Shown here: one piece after another, positions 33,701 to 43,476 of the stretch
How positions within the stretch are numbered: the first letter of the stretch is position 1
How the letters are laid out: every line of letters begins with the position of its first letter
Source: Caballeronia temeraria
GTDB taxonomy: Bacteria > Pseudomonadota > Gammaproteobacteria > Burkholderiales > Burkholderiaceae
Length of the DNA: 64,000 bases
Assembly (NCBI RefSeq): GCF_001544795.2
Contig: NZ_FCOI02000009.1
Location: forward strand, 124,001 to 188,000
Reading direction: 5' to 3'
Position numbers and translations under genes: made by a program
Notes under the pieces: generated by a model
What the model was told of the DNA's origin: nothing
Databases searched by the model: none
Seen by the model: only the letters and a program-made list of their open reading frames with translations

Positions 33701-34897
33701 ATGTTATTCACTCGCAAACGCATCTACGCCGCGCTAGGCGCGGCGCTGATCGTCGCAGGCGCGGGCGGTTATACCGCTTTGCGCGGGCACGGCGATTCAG
33801 CGATGAACGAAGCCAAAGCCGCCGCGCACAGTCCGACCGCGACCGAAGTGGACGTCGCGGCCGTCGTATCGAAGACCATCACCGACTGGCAAAGCTACTC
33901 GGGCCGGCTCGAAGCGGTCGATCACGTCGACATTCGCCCGCTCGTGCCGGGCACGATCGTCGCCGTGCATTTCAAGGACGGCCAGCTCGTGAAGAAGGGC
34001 GATGCGCTCTTCACGATCGATCCGCGCCCCTACGAAGCCGAAGTGGATCGCGCACAGGCGCAGCTCGCGGCGGCGCAGGCGCGCAACGGTTATACGTCGA
34101 CGGATGCGGCGCGTGCGGAACGCCTGCTCGCCGACAACGCGATCGCCAAGCGCGATTACGACGAGAAGCAGAACGCCGCGCGCGAGGCCGTCGCCAACCT
34201 GAAGGCCGCGCAGGCTGCGCTCGAAACCGCGAAGATCAATCTCACGTACACGCATATCGTCGCGCCCGTGGCGGGCCGCGTGTCGCGCGCGGAACTCACG
34301 GTCGGCAATATCGTGTCGACGGGTGCGAACGCGCCTTTGCTCACGACGCTCGTGTCGGTCTCCCCGATCTACGCATCGTTCGATGTCGACGAACAGACGT
34401 ATCTGCGCTATCTCGGCCGCGATGCAGGCAGCTCGGTGCCCGTGTCGCTCGGTCTCGCGAACGAGGAGGGCTATTCCCGTGAAGGTGTCGTCGATTCCGT
34501 CGACAACCGGCTCGATACGACCTCCGGCACGATCCGCGTGCGCGCGCGCTTCAACAATCCGGACGGCACGCTGGTACCGGGTCTCTATGCACGCGTGAAG
34601 GTCGGCGGCGGCACGCCGCATCCGGCCGTGCTCGTGGAAGACGAGGCTATCGGCACCGATCAGGACAAGAAGTACGTGATGGTCGTCGACAAGGACAACC
34701 GCGTGCAGTATCGCGAAGTCACGCTGGGCCAGACGCACGAAGGCCTGCGCGTGATCTCGAAGGGCCTGCAGCCGGGCGAACGCATTGTCGTGAACGGCTT
34801 GCAGCGCGTGCGTCCCAACGATGTGATCAAGGCCAACAACGTCGCGATGAATGACGACGACAAAACGCCTGCCGTGAAGACGGCATCCGCGCAATGA
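33701..34897 (+). CDS. RND efflux periplasmic adaptor (CeoA/BpeE-like)
   Basis: 398 residues, membrane-fusion protein of the HlyD/AcrA family: an N-terminal hydrophobic anchor without lipobox cysteine, a biotinyl-lipoyl half (VDIRPLVPGTIVAVHFKDG), a coiled-coil hairpin, the second half (THIVAPVAGRVSRAEL) and a beta-barrel. CGGAG lies eight bases before the ATG. It links the inner-membrane pump to the outer-membrane channel encoded next. In the related Burkholderia pumps the substrates include chloramphenicol, trimethoprim and fluoroquinolones; this is known for homologues only. Confidence 0.87.
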   Translation: MLFTRKRIYAALGAALIVAGAGGYTALRGHGDSAMNEAKAAAHSPTATEVDVAAVVSKTITDWQSYSGRLEAVDHVDIRPLVPGTIVAVHFKDGQLVKKGDALFTIDPRPYEAEVDRAQAQLAAAQARNGYTSTDAARAERLLADNAIAKRDYDEKQNAAREAVANLKAAQAALETAKINLTYTHIVAPVAGRVSRAELTVGNIVSTGANAPLLTTLVSVSPIYASFDVDEQTYLRYLGRDAGSSVPVSLGLANEEGYSREGVVDSVDNRLDTTSGTIRVRARFNNPDGTLVPGLYARVKVGGGTPHPAVLVEDEAIGTDQDKKYVMVVDKDNRVQYREVTLGQTHEGLRVISKGLQPGERIVVNGLQRVRPNDVIKANNVAMNDDDKTPAVKTASAQ

Positions 34898-34928
34898 TGC
34901 GCGTGATCCGCAACAGACAGAACTCGTC

Positions 34929-37900
34929 ATGAACATATCCAAATTCTTCATCGATCGCCCGATCTTTGCGGGCGTGCTATCGGTGGTCGTGCTGCTGGCG
35001 GGCATCATCGCGATGTTCAAGCTGCCGATCTCCGAGTATCCGGAAGTCGTGCCGCCTTCGGTCGTCGTGCATGCGCAGTATCCAGGCGCGAACCCGAAGG
35101 TGATCGCGGAGACCGTGGCCTCGCCGCTCGAAGAGCAGATCAACGGCGTCGAGGACATGCTTTATATGCAGTCGCAAGCCAATAGCGACGGCAATCTCAC
35201 GACGACGGTCACGTTCAAGCTCGGCACGGATCCGGACAAGAACACGCAACTCGTGCAGAACCGCGTGAACCAGGCACTGCCGCGTCTGCCGCAGGACGTG
35301 CAGCGTCTCGGCGTGACGACGATCAAGTCGTCGCCCACGCTGACGATGGTCGTCCACCTGAACTCGCCCAATGGCCGCTACGACATGACGTATCTGCGCA
35401 ACTATGCGCTGATCAACGTGAAGGACCGGCTCGAACGCATCGCGGGCGTGGGCGAAGTGCAGTTGTGGGGCTCGGGCGATTACTCGATGCGCGTGTGGCT
35501 CGATCCGCAAAAGGTCGCGCAGCGCGGCATGACGGCAACCGATGTGGTCAACGCGATTCGCGAGCAGAACGTGCAGGTCGCGGCCGGCGTGATCGGCGGC
35601 TCGCCGACGTTGCCGAACGTGCCGCTGCAACTGAATGTGAATGCGCGCGGCCGCTTGCAGAACGAGTCGGAGTTCCGCGACATCGTGCTGAAGACTTCGC
35701 CCGATGGCGCGGTCACGCATCTCTCCGATGTCGCCCGCGTCGAGCTGGCTGCATCGGAATATGGTCTGCGTTCGTTGCTCGACAACAAGTCGGCGGTTGC
35801 CATCGCAATCAATCAGCAGCCGGGCGCGAACTCGCTGCAGATTTCCGACGAAGTGCGCAAGACGATGAAGGAGCTGAAGGCGGACATGCCCGCCGGCCTC
35901 GAATATCAGATCGTCTATGACCCGACGCAGTTCGTGCGCTCCAGTATCGAAGCGGTGATTCATACGCTCGTGGAAGCGATCGCATTGGTCGTGCTCGTCG
36001 TGATCGTGTTCCTGCAAACGTGGCGCGCATCGATCATTCCGTTGCTCGCGGTGCCGGTGTCGATCGTCGGGACGTTCTCGCTGCTGCTTGCATTCGGCTT
36101 CTCGATCAATGCGTTGTCATTGTTCGGGATGGTGCTCGCGATCGGTATCGTCGTCGACGATGCGATCGTGGTCGTCGAGAACGTGGAGCGCAACATCGAG
36201 GCGGGCTTGTCGGCAAGAGACGCCACCTATCAGGCGATGCGCGAAGTGAGCGGACCAATCATCGCGATCGCGCTCACGCTGGTCGCCGTGTTCGTGCCGC
36301 TCGCGTTCATGTCGGGTCTCACGGGCCAGTTCTACAAGCAGTTCGCGATGACCATCGCCATCTCGACGGTGATCTCCGCGTTCAATTCGCTGACGCTGTC
36401 GCCCGCGCTCGCCGCGCTGTTGCTGAAGGGCCACGACGAGCCGAAGGACTGGCTCACGCGCGGCATGGACCGCGTGTTCGGCGGCTTCTTCCGCGGTTTC
36501 AACAAGGTCTTTCATCGCGGCTCGGATGCGTACGGCAAAGGTGTGAAGAGCGTCATCAACCGCAAGGCATTGATGATGGTCGTGTATGCCGTGCTGCTCG
36601 GCGGCGCGGTGCTGATGGGCAAGGTCGTGCCGGGCGGCTTCGTGCCCGCGCAGGACAAGGAGTATCTGATCAGCTTCGCGCAGTTGCCGAACGGCGCATC
36701 GCTCGATCGCACGGAAGGCGTGATTCGTCAGATGAGCGATATCGCGTTGAAGCAGCCGGGTGTGGAAAGCGCGGTCGAGTTCCCGGGCTTGTCGGTGAAC
36801 GGCTTCACGAACTCGTCGAGCGCGGGCATCGTGTTCGTCACGCTCAAGCCCTTCAAGGAGCGCGTGCATGACAAGGCGTTGTCGGCGAACGCGATTGCGG
36901 GTGCGCTGAATCAGAAGTACGCGGGCATCAAGGGTTCGTTCATCGCCGTGTTCCCGCCGCCGCCGGTGCTCGGCCTCGGCACGCTCGGCGGCTTCAAGAT
37001 GCAGCTCGAAGATCGCGGCGCGCTCGGCTATGCGGCGCTCGCCGATGCCACGCAGGCGTTCATCAAGCGCGCATCGCAGACGCCGGAACTGGGACCGACG
37101 TTCTCGAGCTATCAGATCAACGTGCCGCAGCTCAACGTCGATCTGGATCGCGTGAAGGCGAAGCAGCTTGGCGTCTCGGTGACCGACGTATTCGACACGA
37201 TGCAGGTCTATCTCGGCTCGCTCTACGTGAACGACTTCAATCGCTTCGGACGCGTGTATCAGGTGCGCGTGCAGGCGGATGCGCCGTTCCGCGCGAATCC
37301 GGAAGACATCGGCCTGCTGAAGACGCGCAACGCGAATGGCGACATGGTGCCCTTGTCGTCGCTCGTGAAGGTGACGCCGACATACGGTCCCGAGATGGTC
37401 GTGCGCTACAACGGCTACACCGCCGCCGACATCAACGGCGGTCCTGCACCGGGCTATTCGTCGGGTCAGGCGCAGGCAGCGGCGGAGCGTATCGCGGCGG
37501 AAGTGCTGCCGCGCGGGATCAAGTTCGAATGGACCGATCTCACGTATCAGCAGATCCTCGCGGGCAACGCCGCGCTGTGGGTGTTCCCGATCAGCGTGCT
37601 GCTCGTGTTCCTCGTGCTCGCCGCGTTGTATGAAAGCCTGACCTTGCCGCTCGCCGTGATCCTGATCGTGCCGATGAGCATTCTGTCGGCGCTGCTCGGC
37701 GTGTGGCTCACCGATGGCGACAACAACATCTTCACGCAGATCGGCTTGATGGTGCTGGTGGGCTTGTCGGCAAAGAACGCGATTCTGATCGTCGAGTTCG
37801 CACGCGAGCTGGAGATGCAGGGACGTTCGATCGTGCAGGCCGCGATCGAAGCGAGCCGGCTGCGTCTGCGCCCGATCCTGATGACGTCCATCGCGTTCAT

Positions 37901-38129
37901 CATGGGTGTGGTGCCGCTCGTGCTGTCGACGGGCGCGGGCTCGGAAATGCGTCATGCAATGGGCGTCGCGGTGTTCTTCGGCATGTTGGGCGTGACGCTC
38001 TTCGGTCTGATGCTGACGCCGGTGTTCTACGTGATCCTGCGCAAGCTCTCGCGCACGGAGCACGTGACGGACAAGCACGGCTCGCATCCGCAGATGCGCG
38101 GTATCAGTGCTTCGGTTGAAGCGCAGTGA
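34929..38129 (+). CDS. RND multidrug efflux permease, HAE1 family (CeoB/BpeF-like)
   Basis: 1066 residues, full length for an HAE1 pump. It begins MNISKFFIDRPIFAGVLS and has the proton-relay aspartates Asp410-Asp411 in GIVVDDAIVVVENVER on TM4, large periplasmic loops and the second-half repeat (LMVLVGLSAKNAILIVEFA). It exchanges protons for drugs as a trimer. It lies 31 bp after the adaptor and 5 bp before the channel gene. No truncation or frameshift was seen. Confidence 0.93.
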   Translation: MNISKFFIDRPIFAGVLSVVVLLAGIIAMFKLPISEYPEVVPPSVVVHAQYPGANPKVIAETVASPLEEQINGVEDMLYMQSQANSDGNLTTTVTFKLGTDPDKNTQLVQNRVNQALPRLPQDVQRLGVTTIKSSPTLTMVVHLNSPNGRYDMTYLRNYALINVKDRLERIAGVGEVQLWGSGDYSMRVWLDPQKVAQRGMTATDVVNAIREQNVQVAAGVIGGSPTLPNVPLQLNVNARGRLQNESEFRDIVLKTSPDGAVTHLSDVARVELAASEYGLRSLLDNKSAVAIAINQQPGANSLQISDEVRKTMKELKADMPAGLEYQIVYDPTQFVRSSIEAVIHTLVEAIALVVLVVIVFLQTWRASIIPLLAVPVSIVGTFSLLLAFGFSINALSLFGMVLAIGIVVDDAIVVVENVERNIEAGLSARDATYQAMREVSGPIIAIALTLVAVFVPLAFMSGLTGQFYKQFAMTIAISTVISAFNSLTLSPALAALLLKGHDEPKDWLTRGMDRVFGGFFRGFNKVFHRGSDAYGKGVKSVINRKALMMVVYAVLLGGAVLMGKVVPGGFVPAQDKEYLISFAQLPNGASLDRTEGVIRQMSDIALKQPGVESAVEFPGLSVNGFTNSSSAGIVFVTLKPFKERVHDKALSANAIAGALNQKYAGIKGSFIAVFPPPPVLGLGTLGGFKMQLEDRGALGYAALADATQAFIKRASQTPELGPTFSSYQINVPQLNVDLDRVKAKQLGVSVTDVFDTMQVYLGSLYVNDFNRFGRVYQVRVQADAPFRANPEDIGLLKTRNANGDMVPLSSLVKVTPTYGPEMVVRYNGYTAADINGGPAPGYSSGQAQAAAERIAAEVLPRGIKFEWTDLTYQQILAGNAALWVFPISVLLVFLVLAALYESLTLPLAVILIVPMSILSALLGVWLTDGDNNIFTQIGLMVLVGLSAKNAILIVEFARELEMQGRSIVQAAIEASRLRLRPILMTSIAFIMGVVPLVLSTGAGSEMRHAMGVAVFFGMLGVTLFGLMLTPVFYVILRKLSRTEHVTDKHGSHPQMRGISASVEAQ

Positions 38130-38134
38130 GGTGA

Positions 38135-39634
38135 ATGATGAATAAGCTGCATGTTTTATCGAGTCTGATGGCGTCGTTGTTGCTGGTCGCGGGCTGCTCG
38201 CTCGCGCCGACCTACGAGAAGCCCGATGTCAACGCGCCGTCCGCGTACAAGGAAACGCCGCAAAAGACGCTCGATGCATCGGAAGCGGGTACGTGGAAGA
38301 CCGCGCAGCCTTCCGAAGAGATGATGCGCGGCGAATGGTGGACGATCTTCGACGATGCCACGCTCAACGATCTGGAAAAGCAGGCGCAGGACGCGAACCA
38401 GAACCTGAAGGCGGCGGCCGCGCGCGTGAAGGAAGCGCGCGCGATCAACCAGACGGCGCGTGCCGGGCTGTTCCCGACGCTCGATGCGGGCTTCGGCCCG
38501 ACGCGCGAGAAGCTCTCGCCGGCATCGCAGTTGCTGCCCGCCGATAGCAACGTGCCCGCGCAAACGCTGTGGCGCGCGCAAGCCAGCGCGTCGTACGAAG
38601 TCGATTTGTTCGGCCGCGTGTCGAACACGGTGCAGGCCGCGAACGCCGATACGCAGCAAAGCGAAGCGTTGTTCCGTTCGGTTCAGTTGGCATTGCAGGC
38701 GGACGTCGCGCAGAACTACTTCAATCTGCGCGAGCTCGATGCCGAAACCGATGTCTTCACGCGCACCGTGCAATTGCGCGAGGAAGCGCTGAAGCTCGTG
38801 CAACGACGCTACACCGAAGGCGATATCAGCGAGCTCGACGTGGCGCGCGCGAAGTCCGAACTCGCGACGGCGCGTTCGGATGCCATGACGGTGCAACGTC
38901 TGCGCGCGGCATCGGAACATAGTCTCGCGGTGCTGCTCGGCAAGTCGCCCGCCGAGTTCTCGATGGCCGCGAACCCGCTCAAGCCGGTGACGGTGCGTGT
39001 GCCGCCGGGATTGCCTTCGGCGCTGCTCGAACGTCGACCGGATGTGGCGGCGGCGGAGCGCGCGATGGCGGCGGCCAATGCGCGTATTGGCGTGGCGAAG
39101 GCGGCGTTCTTCCCGTCGCTCACGCTGACGGGATCGGGCGGCTTCGAATCGGCAACGCTCGGCGATCTCTTCAAGTGGTCGAGCCGCACGTTCCTGCTCG
39201 GGCCGTTCGCGGGCACGGCGCTGAATATCCCGATCTTCGATGGCGGCCGTCGCAAGGGCAATCTCGCGAATGCGCGTGCGGTGTATGAAGAGGATTCCGC
39301 GAGCTATCGTCAGCAGGTGCTCGTCGCGTTCCGCGAGGTCGAGGACAATCTGTCGGATCTGCGGATTCTCGAAGATCAGACCGCGACGCAGGACGATGCG
39401 GTGAAGGCGTCGGTGCGTGCGGCGCAGCTATCGCGCACGCAGTACACCGAAGGCGCGGTGAACTATCTCGACGTGATCGATGCGGAGCGCACCGTGTTGC
39501 AGACGCAGCGCGCATCGGTGCAGTTGCGCGGCACGCAGGCGGTATCGACCGTAAATCTGATCCGCGCGCTGGGCGGCGGCTGGGGCGATGCAAAGCCTAC
39601 GCCGGTGCCCGAGCCGAGTCTCGCGCAGAAGTAA
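38135..39634 (+). CDS. OprM-family outer-membrane efflux lipoprotein (OpcM/OprC-like)
   Basis: 499 residues. A lipoprotein signal ends LLLVAGC (Cys21), followed by the paired outer-membrane efflux domains of the NodT/OprM family, with the typical PDVAAAERAMAAANARIGVAKAA-type helix and GxFP-like FFPSLTLTG segments. It forms the trimeric exit duct. Two ATGs are possible (38135, 38138); GAGG spacing slightly favours the second. A terminator follows, ending the operon. Confidence 0.9.
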   Translation: MMNKLHVLSSLMASLLLVAGCSLAPTYEKPDVNAPSAYKETPQKTLDASEAGTWKTAQPSEEMMRGEWWTIFDDATLNDLEKQAQDANQNLKAAAARVKEARAINQTARAGLFPTLDAGFGPTREKLSPASQLLPADSNVPAQTLWRAQASASYEVDLFGRVSNTVQAANADTQQSEALFRSVQLALQADVAQNYFNLRELDAETDVFTRTVQLREEALKLVQRRYTEGDISELDVARAKSELATARSDAMTVQRLRAASEHSLAVLLGKSPAEFSMAANPLKPVTVRVPPGLPSALLERRPDVAAAERAMAAANARIGVAKAAFFPSLTLTGSGGFESATLGDLFKWSSRTFLLGPFAGTALNIPIFDGGRRKGNLANARAVYEEDSASYRQQVLVAFREVEDNLSDLRILEDQTATQDDAVKASVRAAQLSRTQYTEGAVNYLDVIDAERTVLQTQRASVQLRGTQAVSTVNLIRALGGGWGDAKPTPVPEPSLAQK

Positions 39635-39641
39635 CCTGAAC

Positions 39642-39673
39642 ATGGCCCTGCATCGCGCAGGGCCATTTTTTCT
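39642..39673 (+). terminator. Terminator of the RND efflux operon
   Basis: A 10-bp perfect stem (ATGGCCCTGC / GCAGGGCCAT) is followed by TTTTTTCTTC, 8 bp after the stop codon. Confidence 0.92.
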
Positions 39674-39790
39674 TCAAGCGGGCCGGCGTCAAAGCCGATT
39701 GTTCGTCTCCCGGAACATATGTCTTCACCTGCGGGGCGTTTATCCGCGCGGCTCAAATCCATAGAATTCTAATCATGGGATAGGGAGCCG

Positions 39791-40030
39791 ATGATGAAAG
39801 ACTTGATCGCAAGACAACTGTATCAGCCGGCGGTGGTCTTGCCACTGTTGCTGTTGACGCGCCTGATGGTCACGCTCGACTTCAATCTCGCGCAAGTGAT
39901 GTTCGTGATGGTGCTGCGAGGTTCGCAGCAAGCGTATCGGTTCGCGCTGCGTCATGCGGTTTCGGCGACTTCGCGTCAGCGCACGATCGCGGGCGTCGTG
40001 AAGCATCTGCCCTGCAATAACTGCTGCTGA
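39791..40030 (+). CDS. Small membrane protein of unknown function
   Basis: 79 residues. An N-terminal amphipathic start is followed by one or two hydrophobic segments (LPLLLLTRLMVTLDFNLAQVMF region), then a basic tail ending in PCNNCC with three cysteines. AGGGAG lies three bases before the first ATG and six before the second (39794), which may be the true start. It is convergent with ppk2. No family recognised. Confidence 0.5.
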   Translation: MMKDLIARQLYQPAVVLPLLLLTRLMVTLDFNLAQVMFVMVLRGSQQAYRFALRHAVSATSRQRTIAGVVKHLPCNNCC

Positions 40031-40049
40031 CGCATCGCGTTATCGACGC

Positions 40050-40946
40050 TCAATACACTTCGGGAACGTACATCTCATCCGGCACGGGCTGGCGCAGATA
40101 ATCGGGATTGAACACGCGGTCGGGCAGTTCGATCGGCTGATGGTCGACGTCGTGATACGGCACCTGACTCAGCAAGTGGTGAATGCAGTTCAGGCGCGCG
40201 CGCTTCTTGTCGACGGCATGGACGACCCACCACGGCGCTTCCGGAATGTGCGTGCGCTGAAGCATCACTTCCTTGGCCGCCGTATACGCTTCCCAGCGGC
40301 GTCGGCTTTCCAGATCCATCGGGCTCAGTTTCCACTGCTTGAGCGGATCTTCGATACGCGCCTGAAAGCGAATCTCCTGTTCGTCGTCGGTGATCGAGAA
40401 CCAGTACTTCACGATCTGGATGCCGCTGCGCACGAGCATCTTCTCGAACTCGGGAACCGAGCGGAAGAATTCCTCATACTCCTCGTCGGTGCAGAAGTTC
40501 ATCACGCGCTCGACGCCCGCGCGGTTGTACCAGCTCCGGTCGAACAGCACGATCTCGCCCGCCGCGGGCAAGTGCGACACATAACGCTGGAAATACCATT
40601 GCGTGCGCTCGCGATTGTTCGGCGCGGGAAGGGCGGCAACGCGGCACACGCGCGGATTCAGCCGCTGCGTGATGCGCTTGATCGCGCCGCCTTTGCCCGC
40701 CGCATCGCGTCCCTCGAACAGCACGACGAGCCGATGCCCCTCGTTCACGACCCAGTCCTGCAACTTCACGAGCTCGCCCTGCAGACGAAACAGCTCGCGG
40801 AAATAGGTCTTGCGCAACTGACGGTCTTCATCGGAAAAGGTCGATTCGCCGTCCAGGAAGCGATCGTCGACCTCCATCTCGAACTCTTCGTCGTAGCTGT
40901 CGATGATGTCGGCGTGGAAGCGGCGCTGTTTTTCCGTCGTGTTCAT
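40050..40946 (-). CDS. ppk2: Polyphosphate kinase 2 family protein
   Basis: 298 residues. It has the Walker A FEGRDAAGKGGAIKRI, lid motif ALPAPNNRERTQWYFQRY and Walker B region EIVLFDRSWYNRAGVERVM of single-domain PPK2 enzymes, which transfer phosphate between polyphosphate and nucleoside di- or monophosphates. Length and motifs fit class I. GGAG lies six bases before the ATG. A single-gene unit, 232 bp from the divergent reductase gene. Confidence 0.92.
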   Translation of the reverse strand: MNTTEKQRRFHADIIDSYDEEFEMEVDDRFLDGESTFSDEDRQLRKTYFRELFRLQGELVKLQDWVVNEGHRLVVLFEGRDAAGKGGAIKRITQRLNPRVCRVAALPAPNNRERTQWYFQRYVSHLPAAGEIVLFDRSWYNRAGVERVMNFCTDEEYEEFFRSVPEFEKMLVRSGIQIVKYWFSITDDEQEIRFQARIEDPLKQWKLSPMDLESRRRWEAYTAAKEVMLQRTHIPEAPWWVVHAVDKKRARLNCIHHLLSQVPYHDVDHQPIELPDRVFNPDYLRQPVPDEMYVPEVY

Positions 40947-41178
40947 GAAGGGCTCCGTGGCGTTCTTGGGCTGCCGCCGTCGTGCTGACTGCTCGCGGCG
41001 CGGGACGGCCGATTATGCCGACATTCGATGGCAGTCATATGACAGCGGCTCATTCGATCATTGTAGTGAGCGATGCACCGCGTTATGACACGGCGCTGCG
41101 CACCGTTAGAATGTTCCGGCACTTCGATGGCATTTTGAAGTTCGATTTCATCTTCCATGCACACAGCGAGCGACCGCA

Positions 41179-42117
41179 ATGACCGCAATGATCCAGAGTT
41201 TCGACGAAACCCAGACTGCGCGCCTCGTGCCTTATGACCGGCTCGTGGACACGCTCGCCGCGACGATGCTCGACTACGCGACGGGCCGCATCGTGAGTCC
41301 GGAGCGCATGGTCGTGCCGATCGACGGCGGCGTGATGCTGTCGATGCCCGCGAGCGCCGCCGATCTCGCGATGCACAAGCTCGTGAATGTCTGCGCCGGC
41401 AATGGCGCGCTCGGCCTGCCGACGATCCACGGCCAGGTCACCGCCTACGACGCCAGGACAGGCGTGCCGCAATTCATGCTCGATGGCCCGACGGTGACCG
41501 GCCGGCGCACGGCGGCAGTCTCGATGCTCGCGATTCGCACGCTTCATTCCGCGCCGCGCGAAGTGCTCGTGATCGGCACGGGCAAACAGGCGGCGTATCA
41601 CGTCGAGGCGCTCGCCGCCGTTTATCCCGATGCGCAGATTCTCGTGCAAGGCTCGCGTCCGGGTCGCGCGGGCGCGTTTTGCGCGTCGCATGCATCGGTG
41701 TCGAAGAAGCTCGCGGCGCTGGAAGAGGCCACGATTCCCGATTCGATCGATGTCGTCATCGCCGCAACCACGAGCAAAACGCCGGTTTATACGCTGCCGG
41801 CGCGCGCGGGGCGTCTTGTCATCGGCGTGGGCGCGTTCACTGCCGATGCCGCGGAGATCGGCGCCGCGACCGTGCACGCGAGCGAGCTTTACGTCGACGA
41901 TCCCGCGGGCGCGCGCCACGAAGCGGGCGATTTCATTCTCGCGGGCATCGACTGGAATGCAGTGCACGGGCTGGCCGAAGCGCTCGCGGCATCGCCGAAA
42001 GCCATCGATGCCGCGCGTCCCGTGATGTTCAAATCGGTCGGCTGCGCCGCGTGGGATCTCGCGACGTGCCGTGTCGCGCGCGCGGTTTTGTCGGAGGAAA
42101 GCGGCAATTCGCGCTGA
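41179..42117 (+). CDS. Ketimine reductase, probable pyrroline-/piperideine-2-carboxylate reductase
   Basis: 312 residues, ornithine cyclodeaminase/mu-crystallin family with the Rossmann motif VIGTGKQAAYHVEAL and the GVGAFTADAAEIG region. The sequence pattern (FMLDGPTVTGRRTAAVS) is that of bacterial delta-1-pyrroline-2-carboxylate / piperideine-2-carboxylate reductases (LhpI type), acting in hydroxyproline and D-lysine metabolism with NAD(P)H. No hydroxyproline genes lie nearby, so the substrate is inferred from family only. It is a paralogue of eutC in this window. Confidence 0.75.
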   Translation: MTAMIQSFDETQTARLVPYDRLVDTLAATMLDYATGRIVSPERMVVPIDGGVMLSMPASAADLAMHKLVNVCAGNGALGLPTIHGQVTAYDARTGVPQFMLDGPTVTGRRTAAVSMLAIRTLHSAPREVLVIGTGKQAAYHVEALAAVYPDAQILVQGSRPGRAGAFCASHASVSKKLAALEEATIPDSIDVVIAATTSKTPVYTLPARAGRLVIGVGAFTADAAEIGAATVHASELYVDDPAGARHEAGDFILAGIDWNAVHGLAEALAASPKAIDAARPVMFKSVGCAAWDLATCRVARAVLSEESGNSR

Positions 42118-42243
42118 GTCGCGTAAGAAAAGAATCGCTTGGAACGGTACTTGCTGAAAGTCTGTTTAATGACAGAGGCGCCATGTGCGTCGAAGATAAA
42201 CGGCGCGCAGCGCGCCACAGCAATCGAGCCAGCGAACAGACCC

Positions 42244-42567
42244 ATGAACAGTCGATACGACAGCAAATGGCACCCGTGGATTCCGGCCCGCGACGACGGA
42301 CGTGAAGGCGCGGGCGGCACGGCGGACGGGGCCCGCCGGACGCCTCCGCATGCGAGCGCGGCGCCGCCTGCGGCTTATTTCATATCGGTTCTGGAGCTTG
42401 CGACCGGCGAGAAGCTCGGCAACGACGAGCGTCTGCGCGCGGTCGCGATGCTCGAATCGCAATTCGGCGCGGGGCGGCCGCGCACGCTGAAGGAAGCGGT
42501 GCGCATCTGCGCGGCGGCGCTCGATTCGTCGACGTTGCAGCGCATGGCGCGCGGCGCGAAGGCTTAG
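42244..42567 (+). CDS. Hypothetical protein, basic
   Basis: 107 residues from ATG 42244. A Gly/Ala/Pro-rich N-terminal half is followed by a compact helical C-terminus (ISVLELATGEKLGNDERLRAVAMLESQ ... LKEAVRICAAALDSSTLQRM) that looks like a folded domain. The SD is weak. Other in-frame ATGs occur 75 and 105 bp upstream. No family recognised; codon use matches the neighbouring genes. Confidence 0.5.
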   Translation: MNSRYDSKWHPWIPARDDGREGAGGTADGARRTPPHASAAPPAAYFISVLELATGEKLGNDERLRAVAMLESQFGAGRPRTLKEAVRICAAALDSSTLQRMARGAKA

Positions 42568-42665
42568 AAAACGTCTGCCAAAATCCTGACGGACGAAGCG
42601 CGTTTTTTCACATGTGTGTAAAACGCACGTGCTCGCAGGACCTCGGACGCCCGCATCGAGCGCCT

Positions 42666-42980
42666 TTATTTGACGGTCTGAATCACTTCGAAACCCTCGA
42701 ACTCCGGATGACCGAGATAGAGCTGGCGCGTCTCGCCGCCGGCATTGCGATGCGCGGCGCGAAACGCGTCGGAGCGCGTCCAGTCCTCGAAAGCTGCCTG
42801 ATTCGCCCAGATCGTGTGGCTCGAATAGAGCACGTGATCGTCCCTGACCGGTCCTTTGAGCAGATGAAATTCGACGAAGCCGGGCACGTCCTTGAGATGC
42901 GTGTCACGGCTCGTCCAGAGGCGTTCGAAGTCGGCTTCGGCTCCGGGCACGATCTTGAAGCGGTTCATGGCGATATACAT
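42666..42980 (-). CDS. Antibiotic biosynthesis monooxygenase (ABM) domain protein
   Basis: 104 residues of the dimeric ABM/IsdG-like ferredoxin fold: YIAMNRFKIVPGAEADFERLW, PGFVEFHLLKG, WANQAAFEDWTRSDAFRAAH. Members include quinol monooxygenases and haem-degrading IsdG enzymes. Here the pattern (HRNAGGETRQLYLGHPEFEGF) is closest to haem-handling HmoB/IsdG-type proteins, but no haem-uptake genes lie nearby. It follows the DUF1428 gene after 36 bp in the same direction, so the two probably form an operon. AAGGAAA precedes the ATG. Confidence 0.78.
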   Translation of the reverse strand: MYIAMNRFKIVPGAEADFERLWTSRDTHLKDVPGFVEFHLLKGPVRDDHVLYSSHTIWANQAAFEDWTRSDAFRAAHRNAGGETRQLYLGHPEFEGFEVIQTVK

Positions 42981-43016
42981 ATCGATGCGTTTCCTTCGTG
43001 GTAAGCGGTCGAAAAA

Positions 43017-43397
43017 TTAAATATCAGTCGCGGCGCTCAGTTCGACGATCGTCGTGAAGCCGCCGAAGAACATGCGCTGCGGATCGAACGGTGTCTCGCC
43101 GGATTCCATCATCGACTTGAGGCGCGGGTCTTCCATCACCTTCGCGTTGACGCTGTCGCGCTGCTCGCGCGATTCGTAGACGATATACGAGAACGCGACG
43201 GTCTCGCCTTCCTTCATCTGCACGCTCTGCGGAAACGACGTGACCTTGCCTGGCTTCACGTCGTCGGCGATAGTCTCCACGAATTGCAGCGCGCCGTGCT
43301 CCAGCCAGATCTTGCCGGCGGCTTCGGCCATCGCGCGATACGCCTCGATCTTGTCGAGCGGCACGGGTACGACGAATCCATCCACGTAGTGCGCCAT
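43017..43397 (-). CDS. DUF1428 family protein
   Basis: 126 residues: YVDGFVVPVPLDKIEAYRAMAE ... EHGALQFVETIADDV, VAFSYIVYESREQRDSVNAK, FDPQRMFFGGFTTIVEL. It has a ferredoxin-like (ABM-related) fold of unknown function. AGGAG lies six bases before the ATG at 43397. It is the first gene of a probable two-gene unit with the ABM protein. Confidence 0.87.
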   Translation of the reverse strand: MAHYVDGFVVPVPLDKIEAYRAMAEAAGKIWLEHGALQFVETIADDVKPGKVTSFPQSVQMKEGETVAFSYIVYESREQRDSVNAKVMEDPRLKSMMESGETPFDPQRMFFGGFTTIVELSAATDI

Positions 43398-43476
43398 CTG
43401 AGTCTCCTGAATTGATACGAAAGCGCGCCGCGTATGCGATGCGCTCGACGTTGGATCGATGCGTAAGGAACGAAGT

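Noticed and set aside
36117..38087. Minus-strand frame of 656 codons inside the RND pump gene
   Set aside because: Same antisense bias; His/Arg/Glu-rich and no motif.
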